This document shows positions 56,087 through 64,000 of a DNA stretch of 64,000 nucleotides, piece after piece. Made by a program: the position numbers and the translations under genes. Origin of the DNA: Aureimonas sp. AU12 (GTDB lineage Bacteria > Pseudomonadota > Alphaproteobacteria > Rhizobiales > Rhizobiaceae); contig NZ_BBWH01000010.1 in NCBI RefSeq assembly GCF_001463705.1, positions 62,001 to 126,000 of the forward strand. The letters are read 5' to 3'. The notes below the pieces were generated by a model. That model was not told the DNA's origin. It ran no database searches and worked only from the letters and a program-made list of their open reading frames with translations. Each line of letters opens with the position of its first letter. Positions within the stretch are counted from its first letter, which is position 1.

Positions 56087-56917
56087 TCAGTCCCGTTTGA
56101 AGATGATCCGGCCGAACCAGCCGGTGAAGATGGCGACCGCCACCGCCAGAAGTCCGTAGAGGATGCCGTTGCGCGCCGCGAAGACCGAGATCTGGTTCTC
56201 GATGCCGGTCTTGACCACCCAGAGGTCCTCGCTTCTCTCGCGCACGAAGACGCCTTCGCGAAACAGGATCGCACGCGCCACGTGCCGCCCCACCGGCAAG
56301 TCGGCCGGCAGAACGAGATTGGCGCGAAACAGCGTCGACGACACGAACTCGATCGACCCCACGGTCTCGGTGAAGAGACCGCTGGACGTCTTGAGGCGAC
56401 GCAGGGCCTCGGCATATTCGTCCACCTTCCCTGCCCCGGCCTGACGCACCCGCATCGGCTCGAAGGCGAGGTCGTCGGTGCCGATGCTCATCTGCCGCAG
56501 CACGAGCGGCGGGGCGATGTCGCGCACCGGCCGGGTGCTCGCCAGGGAATAGGAGGTGGGCACATCGCGGAAGCGCTCCGATCCGCGATTGATCCAGACG
56601 CCGAAGAAACGGCTCTTCTCGCGCACCACGAGATCGCGCTTGGGGCCCTCCAGCAGGACGACGATGTCGTAGCGCCCCTGCCGCAGGATTTTCTGGTCGG
56701 CATTGTCGAGCGCCCCGAACACCACGAGCCGTGCACCGCCGAAGCTGGTGCCGACCGCGATCGTATCGGTGGAGAGGCCGATCTCGAAGGATTCGGCCAC
56801 CGGCCGCGCGTCGACGGGCTCTTCCGCTCCGCTTGGCGTTGGCTCGGCGAGCGCCTGCGCGCTCGCGGGCAGCGCCAGGAGAAGCCCCAGCGCCGCAAGG
56901 GCCAGGAGCGCCCTCAC
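56087..56917 (-). CDS. TIGR02186 family protein (putative transmembrane protein)
   Basis: A 276-residue protein with a signal peptide (ALLALAALGLLLALPASAQA), an extracytoplasmic beta-rich domain and one C-terminal span (GILYGLLAVAVAIFTGWFGR) ending FKRD. This matches the alphaproteobacterial TIGR02186/PF09608 family, almost always next to a TauE/SafE permease. It starts at GTG 56917, overlapping the permease stop (GTGA). Together they may form a sulfur-compound or other anion export system, an inference from gene neighbourhood. Confidence 0.87.
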   Translation of the reverse strand: MRALLALAALGLLLALPASAQALAEPTPSGAEEPVDARPVAESFEIGLSTDTIAVGTSFGGARLVVFGALDNADQKILRQGRYDIVVLLEGPKRDLVVREKSRFFGVWINRGSERFRDVPTSYSLASTRPVRDIAPPLVLRQMSIGTDDLAFEPMRVRQAGAGKVDEYAEALRRLKTSSGLFTETVGSIEFVSSTLFRANLVLPADLPVGRHVARAILFREGVFVRERSEDLWVVKTGIENQISVFAARNGILYGLLAVAVAIFTGWFGRIIFKRD

Positions 56918-57843
56918 ACGCTTTCACCGCTCGGCAGCGAGATCGAAAAGATCTCGCCGGGCACCACGACGAGTTCGGCGAAGAGGCGGATGGCGACGGC
57001 GAGAACGAGCAGCGCGAGGAGCGCGCGCAGCTGCTCGCCGCGCAGCTTGCGGCCGGCCTCGGCGCCGAACTGCGCCCCGACCACGCCGCCGATCATCAGG
57101 AGAAAGGCCAGCACGATGTCGATCGTGCCGTTCGTCGCCGCCTGCAGCACCGTGGTCGAGGCCGCCGTGAACATGATCTGCACGAGCGAGGTGCCGATGA
57201 CGACGCTGGTGGGAACGCGCAGGAGATAGATCATCGCCGGCACCATGATGAAGCCGCCGCCGACGCCCATGACCGAGCCGAGAATGCCGATCACGAATCC
57301 GAGCCCGAGAATCGGAATGGCGGAAACGTAGAGCTTCGAACGCTTGAAGCGCATCTTCAGCGGCAGGCGCTGGATCCAGTTGTGGTGGCTGGATCGGCGC
57401 ACCTCGCCCGAGCCCCCGCCCTTCACCCGGCGCATCGCCTGGACGCTCTCGCTGAGCATCAAGGCACCCACCGTGCCGAGCATGACGACGTAAAGGATGG
57501 AGACGGCCAGATCGAGCTGCCCGATGCGGCGCAGCAGCGTGTAGAGCCAGACGCCGACGGCCGAGCCCAGAACGCCGCCGACGATCAGCATCGCCCCGAG
57601 CTTCAGGTCGACCGTGCCGCGCTTGTAGTGCGCCAGCGCCCCGGAGAAGGAGGCGGCGATCACCTGGTTGGCGCCGGTGGCGACGGCGACCGCCGGGGGA
57701 ATGTTGTAGAAGATGAGAAGCGGGGTGATCAGAAACCCGCCGCCGACGCCGAACATGCCCGACAGGAAGCCGACCGCCGCGCCCATGCCGACGATGACGA
57801 AGATGTTGACCGAGATCTCGGCGATCGGGAGATAGAGCGTCAC
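56914..57843 (-). CDS. TauE/SafE (TSUP) family permease
   Basis: A 309-residue membrane protein with eight to nine spans. The two repeat motifs are FLSGMFGVGGGFLITPLLI and ILGSVMGVGGGFIMVPAMIY, the signatures of the TSUP family, which exports sulfite, sulfonates or sulfoacetate. GTG 57843 (TLYLPIAEISVNIF) is preferred as the start since the upstream extension is Pro-rich and unconserved-looking. It is followed by the TIGR02186 gene with a 4-base overlap and preceded by the podJ terminator. Confidence 0.9.
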   Translation of the reverse strand: MTLYLPIAEISVNIFVIVGMGAAVGFLSGMFGVGGGFLITPLLIFYNIPPAVAVATGANQVIAASFSGALAHYKRGTVDLKLGAMLIVGGVLGSAVGVWLYTLLRRIGQLDLAVSILYVVMLGTVGALMLSESVQAMRRVKGGGSGEVRRSSHHNWIQRLPLKMRFKRSKLYVSAIPILGLGFVIGILGSVMGVGGGFIMVPAMIYLLRVPTSVVIGTSLVQIMFTAASTTVLQAATNGTIDIVLAFLLMIGGVVGAQFGAEAGRKLRGEQLRALLALLVLAVAIRLFAELVVVPGEIFSISLPSGESV

Positions 57844-57883
57844 GGGCGTCGTCTCGCGAGGCGAGAGGGATGGCTGCACCGGA

Positions 57884-57916
57884 AAAGGGGCGGAACCGTC
57901 TTGGCCCGCCCCCTTC
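57884..57916 (-). terminator. Rho-independent terminator of podJ
   Basis: A G/C-rich stem (AAGGGGG-CGGG / CCG-CCCCTT, one bulge) between 57884 and 57916 is followed on the minus strand by TTTT (57884-57887). It lies 30 bases after the podJ stop and ahead of the permease gene. Confidence 0.75.
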
Positions 57917-57945
57917 CCCAAGTCAATTCACGCGAGGGGCCCCGT

Positions 57946-60900
57946 TCAGGCGTCCTTGCGCTCCAGAAGCGCGCGGATCAGCGGCTCGTCGATCTTGCCG
58001 GTGGCCTGCAGGCCCGACTTCTCCTGGAACTCGCGGATGGCGGTGGTGGTCTGCGAGCCGACCACGCCGTCGGGGCGACCCGGGTTGTAGCCGAGCTTGA
58101 TCAGGATCGCCTGCACGTTGCGCACGGCCCGGCCCATGTCGACCGAGGCGGTCTGGTCGCCCTTGGCGGACCAGGCTGGCGGGATCTCCACCGTGTTCGC
58201 GCCCTCGTTGCGGGCGGCCGGCTTCCAGGCGGCGACCTCGGCGTCGATGCGGGTGCGCACCTCCGGCGACAAGGTCTTGCCGACCTCTTCCATCTTGGCC
58301 AGCGCGTCCTTGTCGCCGGCCTGGCCGACGATCTGGAACCAGCGGTAGGACTGCGACAGGTCCTGCTCGACGCCGGCACCGCGGGCATAGAGGATGCCGA
58401 GATTGTACTGGCTGTCGCGCATGCCGTGATCGGCAGCCTTCACGAACCACTGCGCCGCCGTCTCGGGGTCGGACTTGCCCTCGATGCCGGTGGCATAGAG
58501 CACCGCCAGATTGTGCATGGCGCGGATGTTGCCCTGGTCGGCGGCCAGGAGATACCAGTCGCGCGCAGCGCCCGTGTCGCGGCCGATGCCGTTGCCCTTC
58601 TCGAAGAGCGTGCCGACCGAGTACTGTGCCGGGGCGAAGCCGCGCGAGGCGGACTGACCGAACCAGTTAAGCGCGGCGACCGGATCGGACGGCGCGGACC
58701 GGCCCTCCATCAGGCGCAGACCCACCTCGAACATCGCCATCGGCTCGCCCTTGGCGACGGCTTCGCCGAGCGCGGCGGGGCCGATGCCGTCGGGCATGGC
58801 GGGAACCGCGCCACGCGCCGCTTCCGGCAGCTTGGCCTCGGCGCTGGCGAGGAGCGTGCCCTGCGCCGTTGCGGCAACCGGGGCAACGTTTACGGCGGGC
58901 TCGGCGGCGACTTCGGCCGTCACCGGCATCGTCGCGGTGGCAGTGATGGGTGCTTCGACCGTCGGCAGTTCGGCAGCGGGTGCCTCGGCGACCACGGGCG
59001 GCGCCACCTCTTCGGTCGCAGCGCTCATCTCGGCCGGGGCCGGGGCCGGGACGATCGTCGCGGTGCTTTCGGTGTCGAGCACCGGAGCGGGCGTCTCGAT
59101 TGCCGGGGTCGGAGCTGCGGCGGCGATCTGCGAGCCGTCGTCGACTTCGGCGACCGGCGCGGCGACGACGCCGTCCTGCGGGCCGAAATAGGCGCGGCCG
59201 AGCGGCATGGCCATGAGCGCCAGAAGCACCGCGCCCACCGCCATGAGGATCGGCTTGCGACGACGGCCGGCCTGATCCTTCGTGGTCAGGCCATCGGCGT
59301 CGGCATCGGTCCGGTCACGGATCGCCTCGGCTTCGGCGGCGGCCGCCATCGCCGCCTTGCGGGCGGCAGCGATGAAGTCGGCCTTGGCCAGCGGCTCGCC
59401 CGTCGGTGGCTCGATGCCGCGCTGCTGCTGGCGCACGCGCTCGATGAGCGCGGCGATGTCGGGCGCGCCGGAGCCGGGCTCGAGCGGACGATTGGCCTCG
59501 CGTGTCGCGACGCTCTCGGCGGCGTCGATGGAGGGTGCGTCGATGAGCAGGGGCGCATTCGAACGGATCAGGGCGGCAGGTTCCACGCTCGGCAGGGTCG
59601 CGGCGACGGGATCCGCCATGACGGCGACGGTCGGATGCACGCGTTCGGCGAGGGTCGGCACCTCGGCGGCCGGCTCCTTGCCGCCGCGACGCGTTAGGTG
59701 ACGGTTGATCGCGGCGCGAAGGCCCTTCGGCTCGGCGTCGGGTGCGGCCTCGGAGGCGGCCCAGTCGATGCGACCGGCCGAATCCTGCGACGGCTGGACC
59801 GTCTTCGACTCGTTCGCCGCATCGCTGCGCAGCTCGCTCTCGATCGCCGTCAGCCGCTCGACGATCTTGTGCAGCGTCGTATGGACGGCGTCGAACACGC
59901 CGAAGGCGCGCTCGTCGCTTTCGCGGCAGAGGGTCTCCAGATTGCGCAGGTCCTGCGCGAGTTCGCGTACATACTCGTTCTCGCGGCGTCCATCCTCGCC
60001 CTGCATGCGGCGCACGGCCTCGTCCGCAGCGGTGCGGGCGGCCATGAGGATCGAGTCGCGGTTCTCGTCGAGCTGGCGCTCCAGCGCGTCGAGGCGGCGG
60101 GAGACCTCCGAGCCCTCTTCGCCGAACGCGATCGGCGCACCGGCGAGATGATCGGCGAGACGGCCGATCTGGGCTTCGAGCGCCATCATGACGGCGGGAT
60201 CGACGCCCTTGGCGCCGGCCGACAGCTCGATGCGCTCGGCCAGTTCCGTCAGGCGCGCCTCGAAACGAGACGACGTGTCTTTGGGTTCGGAGTTGGCGAA
60301 GAGGATCTCGACGCGCTCGGCAAGCGTGTCGATGCGGCGACCGAGATCGGCATCGGGCCGGGCGCCCAGTTCCTCGACGCGCTCGGTGAGGACCGCGATC
60401 TGTTCCGACAGGAGATCGGCGTCGCCGGCCTCGGACAGGCGCTCGACGCGCGAGGCGATCTCGGCGACGCGCGCCTCGATCCGCTCGATCGGCGCCATGT
60501 CGAGGGAGACCTGACGATGGACGGTGGCCGAGACGATCGCCGCGGAAATCTCGTCGAGTCGCTCTTCCAGAACCGAGAAATGATCGAGATCGGGTTCGCG
60601 AATTTCGGCGGCCAGCAGTTCGACGCTTTCGGCCAGCGCCTGGATGCGCGCCTCCATCTGGTCGATCTGCAGGATCTCGGGCAGGCCGACGAGCGCCAGC
60701 TCGATCTCGCCCATGCGCTCCGACAGGCGGGCGATGCCGCCTTCCACAGCCTTGGTTGAGAACCGCTCGGCCATCGCGTCGAAGCGGGCATCGAGGGCTT
60801 CGGGAGCGTTCTGCTCGACGATGAGGTCGAGCTTGGTGCGCAGCGCGCCGAGTTCGTCGCGCAGGAAGCGCGTCAGCGTCTCCTCGGTCTGGATCCGCGC

Positions 60901-61806
60901 GGTCTCGAGATAGCGCGACTCGAACTCTTCCCAGCGCTGTTGGACGGCGAGGATCTGCTCCTCGGTGGCGAGCGAGCGGAGCGAGCCGCGCAGACGCTCC
61001 AGCTCGACGCGCAGATCGCGCTTGGCCTGATTGTCGAGCTCGATGCGGTCGCCGATGCGGGTCTCGAACGCATCCCAGCGCCGCTGCACGGCTTCGACGG
61101 ATTCTTCGCGCGCCAGCTGGCCGACCATCGCGGCGACCGAATCGAGTTCGGTGCGCAGCGCGTCGAGCGAGGTCTGGTCGGCGGTGCCGGCGGTCAGCTC
61201 GGTCAGCGCCTCCATGATCTCGAAGATCTCGGCGCCGATCCGATCCGGCCCCTCGCGGTCCGCGATCATCTGCTTGAGGTCGGCGAAGGAGCGGCGAAGT
61301 TCTTCGAGGCGCGGCGAGAGGTCGGGCGTCTCGCGGGCCTGGATATCGGCGCGAAGAGCCGACAGCTCCTCCGCGAGATCCTTCACCATGGCGAGCGTCG
61401 CGCCCTGAAGCTGGATCTGCTCGACCTCGCCGGCGATCGTGCCCATGCGACGCTCGATCGGCGAACCCGCGCGGGTCGGCCTGGTCCGGGGCGCGGGACG
61501 ATCCGACACCGGGTCGGCGCTCAACTGCCGTTCCACGGTCAGGGCGGAGACGGCGTCGGCGAGCGACGGGCGACGGGCGCGGCGCTCGGCAGCCATCATC
61601 CGCATCCGCTCACCCGGCGCCTCGCTTGCTTCCGACAGGGACGACTCGTCACCGGTCGCGGCCGGCTCGTCGCGCTTGGCGCTCGACAGTCTGGACAGGC
61701 GGGCTTCGAGGTCTTCGAGGGTCTTCGACAAGGACGAAAAGGAGGAATCGGACGATTTCGCGTCGGTTTCGGCTCGTACCTTCAAGTGCGGTTCATTCCG
61801 AGACAT
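57946..61806 (-). CDS. podJ: Polar organelle development protein PodJ
   Basis: A 1286-residue polarity scaffold. The architecture is that of PodJ: cytoplasmic coiled coils over residues 1-840 (repeated heptads such as LSKTLEDLEARLSRLS), one span near 850-870 (PILMAVGAVLLALMAMPLGR), a Pro/Ala-rich periplasmic linker, Sel1/TPR repeats at about 1020-1170 (AALNWFGQSASRGFAPAQYS) and a C-terminal peptidoglycan-binding domain near 1220-1284 (LIKLGYNPGRPDGVVG). In Caulobacter and Agrobacterium PodJ marks a growing or new pole and recruits kinases. ATG 61806 has GAGGAG nine bases upstream; 61899 is an in-frame alternative. Confidence 0.88.
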   Translation of the reverse strand: MSRNEPHLKVRAETDAKSSDSSFSSLSKTLEDLEARLSRLSSAKRDEPAATGDESSLSEASEAPGERMRMMAAERRARRPSLADAVSALTVERQLSADPVSDRPAPRTRPTRAGSPIERRMGTIAGEVEQIQLQGATLAMVKDLAEELSALRADIQARETPDLSPRLEELRRSFADLKQMIADREGPDRIGAEIFEIMEALTELTAGTADQTSLDALRTELDSVAAMVGQLAREESVEAVQRRWDAFETRIGDRIELDNQAKRDLRVELERLRGSLRSLATEEQILAVQQRWEEFESRYLETARIQTEETLTRFLRDELGALRTKLDLIVEQNAPEALDARFDAMAERFSTKAVEGGIARLSERMGEIELALVGLPEILQIDQMEARIQALAESVELLAAEIREPDLDHFSVLEERLDEISAAIVSATVHRQVSLDMAPIERIEARVAEIASRVERLSEAGDADLLSEQIAVLTERVEELGARPDADLGRRIDTLAERVEILFANSEPKDTSSRFEARLTELAERIELSAGAKGVDPAVMMALEAQIGRLADHLAGAPIAFGEEGSEVSRRLDALERQLDENRDSILMAARTAADEAVRRMQGEDGRRENEYVRELAQDLRNLETLCRESDERAFGVFDAVHTTLHKIVERLTAIESELRSDAANESKTVQPSQDSAGRIDWAASEAAPDAEPKGLRAAINRHLTRRGGKEPAAEVPTLAERVHPTVAVMADPVAATLPSVEPAALIRSNAPLLIDAPSIDAAESVATREANRPLEPGSGAPDIAALIERVRQQQRGIEPPTGEPLAKADFIAAARKAAMAAAAEAEAIRDRTDADADGLTTKDQAGRRRKPILMAVGAVLLALMAMPLGRAYFGPQDGVVAAPVAEVDDGSQIAAAAPTPAIETPAPVLDTESTATIVPAPAPAEMSAATEEVAPPVVAEAPAAELPTVEAPITATATMPVTAEVAAEPAVNVAPVAATAQGTLLASAEAKLPEAARGAVPAMPDGIGPAALGEAVAKGEPMAMFEVGLRLMEGRSAPSDPVAALNWFGQSASRGFAPAQYSVGTLFEKGNGIGRDTGAARDWYLLAADQGNIRAMHNLAVLYATGIEGKSDPETAAQWFVKAADHGMRDSQYNLGILYARGAGVEQDLSQSYRWFQIVGQAGDKDALAKMEEVGKTLSPEVRTRIDAEVAAWKPAARNEGANTVEIPPAWSAKGDQTASVDMGRAVRNVQAILIKLGYNPGRPDGVVGSQTTTAIREFQEKSGLQATGKIDEPLIRALLERKDA

Positions 61807-62070
61807 CTCATCGCTCCTCTCGCCACCCTGCCCTGCCGAGGCGGCGGCCCGGCCGGTCGACCGGCCTGTTCCCAGCGAAGGTTCGATCTCCCACGCCATT
61901 GCGTTAAGGAGATAGAAAGATAAGCGGGATTGAAGCTGGATTCGCGTGAATGAAACCTTGTGGTCCGGGATCAAAAAATTAATATCAATTTCGGGCGAAG
62001 GTGTCGCAGCCGGATGTTCCGCAACGTACACCCCCTAGTCGTCGTCGCAAGCGCAGATACATAGAATGAT

Positions 62071-62559
62071 ATGACCCAGCTCAAAACGGCAGATCCCATA
62101 GAAGAGACAGAGTTCAAGGTTGGTATAGACCAACTTCTCGGTCTTGCCGACGACCCGCTGGACACGTCGAGAACGAGCTTCAAGATCGGAGATCTTGCCC
62201 GCGAATTCGGCGTGACGCTGCGGACGTTGCGATTCTACGAGGATCGGGGACTTCTCAGTCCCGAGCGCCGGGGGACGACGCGGCTCTATTCCCGGCGCGA
62301 CCGCATGCGGCTTCGTCTGGTGCTGCTGGCCAAGCTGCTCGGCTTTTCGCTGACCGAAGCCAAGCAGATCATCGAGATCTATTATCAGGCTGATGGCCGC
62401 CGCAAGCAGCTGGAACTGGCGCTGGATCGCTTCGAGGAGCAGAGGCAGATCCTGCTTGAACAGAAGCGCGACATCGAGGAATCGCTTCACGCGATGGACG
62501 TTTCGCTGAAGTTCGTGCGCGACCGGCTCCATGGCGGCGCAGAGACCGGCAACGCCTGA
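62071..62559 (+). CDS. MerR family transcriptional regulator
   Basis: A 162-residue regulator. The winged helix-turn-helix is at residues 36-105 (FKIGDLAREFGVTLRTLRFY, EDRGLLSPERRGTTRLYSRR, LLGFSLTEAKQIIEIYYQ) and is followed by a dimerising coiled coil. There are no cysteines for metal sensing, so it is not a metal- or redox-sensing MerR of the classic type. The 34 residues before the domain are unusual for the family. It is divergent from podJ across a 264-base gap and could regulate it. A putative CcrM site GATTC is at 61939-61943. Confidence 0.88.
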   Translation: MTQLKTADPIEETEFKVGIDQLLGLADDPLDTSRTSFKIGDLAREFGVTLRTLRFYEDRGLLSPERRGTTRLYSRRDRMRLRLVLLAKLLGFSLTEAKQIIEIYYQADGRRKQLELALDRFEEQRQILLEQKRDIEESLHAMDVSLKFVRDRLHGGAETGNA

Positions 62560-62757
62560 CGCCCGCCGGCCCGCATCGCGGGCTCTCAAACCCCGCTCGT
62601 TGTATTGTTCGCGGCCGCGCGCTGAATTGCAGGGGCTTGCGTGCAACATCGCTGCGAACGCAGCCGCAGTTAGCCGTCGGGCGAGCCCTCGCGACCCGCG
62701 ATGATGAACAAAAGATGAAGCAGACCCCGCGGATGCCTTGCATTCTCGGAAGGTAAC

Positions 62758-62777
62758 CTATGCGCAAGGACGCATAG
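62758..62777. repeat. Perfect 7-bp hairpin in MerR-small gene spacer
   Basis: CTATGCG and CGCATAG flank a six-base loop (62758-62777). Another small perfect hairpin (GCTGCG/CGCAGC with a two-base loop) lies near 62650-62663. The 286-base spacer (62560-62845) between the MerR gene and the small gene is rich in such structures and has no T-tract; it may hold the small gene's promoter or an unannotated RNA. Confidence 0.4.
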
Positions 62778-62845
62778 CTCTTTGTGCTGCGCTGCATCAT
62801 ATTGGCGTTGGGAGACAACTCGCCCGCAATGCCAGAAAGCCTACC

Positions 62846-63055
62846 ATGATGACCGTCCGTACCGAACGCCTCGAAACGCTTCCGACCCGCCTCGGCGTCT
62901 CCTTCCGCCGTCCGGTGACCCTCGACCGCTCGCGTCCGTCGAACCGTTCCCTGCAGGCCAGCGGTCGTCCGGTCTTTCTCGACATGGATCCGCTGACGAG
63001 CCTCGCCGCCATCCGCGGTTCGATGTTCGAAGCCGGCGCCCCCCACCGCGCTTGA
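62846..63055 (+). CDS. Small hypothetical protein
   Basis: A 69-residue product starting MMTVRTERLETLPTRLG. The codons have high G/C third positions like verified genes in the window, and a strong plus-strand terminator follows 62 bases after the stop, which supports an expressed unit. AGAAAG stands eight bases before the ATG as a weak ribosome site. The protein is basic in its first half (RRPVTLDRSRPSNRS) with no signal peptide. I recognise no family. Confidence 0.55.
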   Translation: MMTVRTERLETLPTRLGVSFRRPVTLDRSRPSNRSLQASGRPVFLDMDPLTSLAAIRGSMFEAGAPHRA

Positions 63056-63116
63056 TCGATCCCGCGCGCCGTCAGCCGTAAGGCCGGTCGCGCGCCGCTG
63101 TTCGTACGAAATGTCG

Positions 63117-63148
63117 AAGGCCCGACGCCCCCCCGTCCGGGCCTTTTT
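63117..63148 (+). terminator. Rho-independent terminator after the small gene
   Basis: AAGGCCCG (63117-63124) and CGGGCCTT (63138-63145) form an 8-bp stem with a C-rich loop, followed by TTT to give a T-run of five. It is on the plus strand. Confidence 0.85.
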
Positions 63149-63225
63149 GCTGTCGAGCGCGCGGAATGGGCGCATCCGCGAGCAGGATGGCCGCCGTGTC
63201 CTCAGCGCGCCGGCCCCTGCAGGGA

Positions 63226-64000
63226 TCAGGCGAGCGGATTGCGGTTGCGCCGGAGATGCAGCGTCACCCATTCCTCCCGCCGCAGCGTTTGGCGATGGAA
63301 GAGGCCCTGCTGGCGATAGGCCGCCAGGACCGCGTTGCGCTGCCGGGCCAGAATTCCCGACAGGATGACGTCGCCGTCCGGCGTCAGGTGCCGGGCCAGC
63401 GTCGGAGCAAGCTTCATCAGCGGTCCCGCAAGGATGTTGGCGACGATGAAGTCGAACGGCGCGAACTCGCGGAAGGCCGGCGCAGAGAAGCCGGTCGCTG
63501 TCGCCAGCGAGACGAAGTCGTGGACGCCGTTCGCCCGCACGTTCTCGCGCGCCACGGCGACGGCTACCGGATCGATGTCGGTAGCCAGCACGGGAATGCG
63601 CGCCAGCTTGGCGACGGCGATGGCCAGAACCGCGCTGCCGGTGCCCAGATCGAGCGCCACCGCCGGGCGGCGACGGCGGATCACCGTCTCGATCATCGAC
63701 AGGCAGCCGGCCGTGGTGCCGTGATGACCGGTGCCGAAGGCCTGCCCCGCCTCGATCTCGATGGACAGATCGTTGGCGCGAACGCGCTCGCGGTCATGCG
63801 CGCCGTGGACGAGGAAGCGCCCGGCGCGCACCGGCTTCAGCTCGGCCAGAACCTGCGCCATCCAGTCGATCTCGGGCAGATCCTCGCGCGCCACCTCGAA
63901 GCCGGCGAAGGCATCGGTGACGGCCCATTCGTCCACCGCGTCGGCATCCTCGAAATAGACGGAGACCTCGTGGATGTCGGCGGCCTCGTCGATCTCGGTG
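63226..64000 (-). CDS. prmA: Ribosomal protein L11 methyltransferase (5' truncated)
   Basis: PrmA trimethylates ribosomal protein L11. The visible 258 residues cover the C-terminal catalytic part: [20 protein letters not shown], the SAM loop [14 protein letters not shown], the catalytic NPPF-equivalent region [14 protein letters not shown] and the ending [10 protein letters not shown]. The frame stays open past position 64000, so the start lies outside. The [10 protein letters not shown] motif is diagnostic for PrmA. It converges on the small gene. Confidence 0.92.
   Translation of the reverse strand, partial: TEIDEAADIHEVSVYFEDADAVDEWAVTDAFAGFEVAREDLPEIDWMAQVLAELKPVRAGRFLVHGAHDRERVRANDLSIEIEAGQAFGTGHHGTTAGCLSMIETVIRRRRPAVALDLGTGSAVLAIAVAKLARIPVLATDIDPVAVAVARENVRANGVHDFVSLATATGFSAPAFREFAPFDFIVANILAGPLMKLAPTLARHLTPDGDVILSGILARQRNAVLAAYRQQGLFHRQTLRREEWVTLHLRRNRNPLA

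Overview
The window is about two-thirds G+C, densely coded, and carries gene blocks typical of Alphaproteobacteria in the order Hyphomicrobiales (Rhizobiales): ruvCAB-ybgC-tolQRAB-pal-cpoB-tilS-ftsH-glmM, serC-serA behind a serC leader RNA, zapA/6S RNA/5-FTHF cyclo-ligase, a PodJ-type polarity protein, TIGR02186 next to a TauE/SafE permease, and Omp25/Omp31-like barrels. Family-level placement (Aurantimonadaceae would fit) is only a guess. I see no tRNA, rRNA, CRISPR array, transposase or integrase.

Layout. 1-5.3 kb: the 3' end of a siderophore ABC ATPase, an AraC regulator, a PQQ-type sugar dehydrogenase, and an rRNA methyltransferase overlapping an RsuA-type pseudouridine synthase. 5.5-16.9 kb: a membrane-anchored proline-rich protein, purA, a DMT exporter, serA, serC, two outer-membrane barrels (the first with a perfect palindromic CtrA-type site) and glmM. 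17-30.1 kb: a long minus-strand run from ruvC to ftsH covering Holliday-junction processing, the Tol-Pal envelope machine, tRNA-Ile lysidinylation and membrane proteolysis. A VapBC-type toxin-antitoxin pair sits inside ruvCAB. 30.2-38 kb: serine hydrolase, yebC, metallo-hydrolase, ymdB, GST, CAP lipoprotein, 5-FTHF cyclo-ligase, 6S RNA, bluB and zapA. 38.3-42.9 kb: gap, a glycolipid-binding-like gene, pgk, an SGNH hydrolase and a diguanylate cyclase. 43-55.6 kb: three of the four 'ligase-associated' DNA-repair genes (exonuclease, Lhr-type helicase, PdeM) spread out and separated by a gtr-type glycosylation cluster, an AT-rich orphan HsdR-N nuclease-like gene and a SulP transporter; the ligase is not in the window. 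55.6-64 kb: DUF3429, TIGR02186, TauE/SafE, podJ, a MerR regulator, a small gene and truncated prmA.

Main discovery candidate. Two perfect copies of the alphaproteobacterial LexA (SOS) box GAAC-N7-GAAC lie in non-coding DNA, both at DNA-repair genes. One is between ruvC and the inserted vapBC pair; the other is just upstream of pdeM. A one-mismatch copy precedes ruvC. The antitoxin Shine-Dalgarno spans the spacer and right arm of a perfect 9-bp inverted repeat (probable VapBC operator), and ruvA starts at a TTG that overlaps the toxin stop codon. I infer an SOS-inducible toxin-antitoxin module wired transcriptionally and translationally to the RuvAB branch-migration motor.
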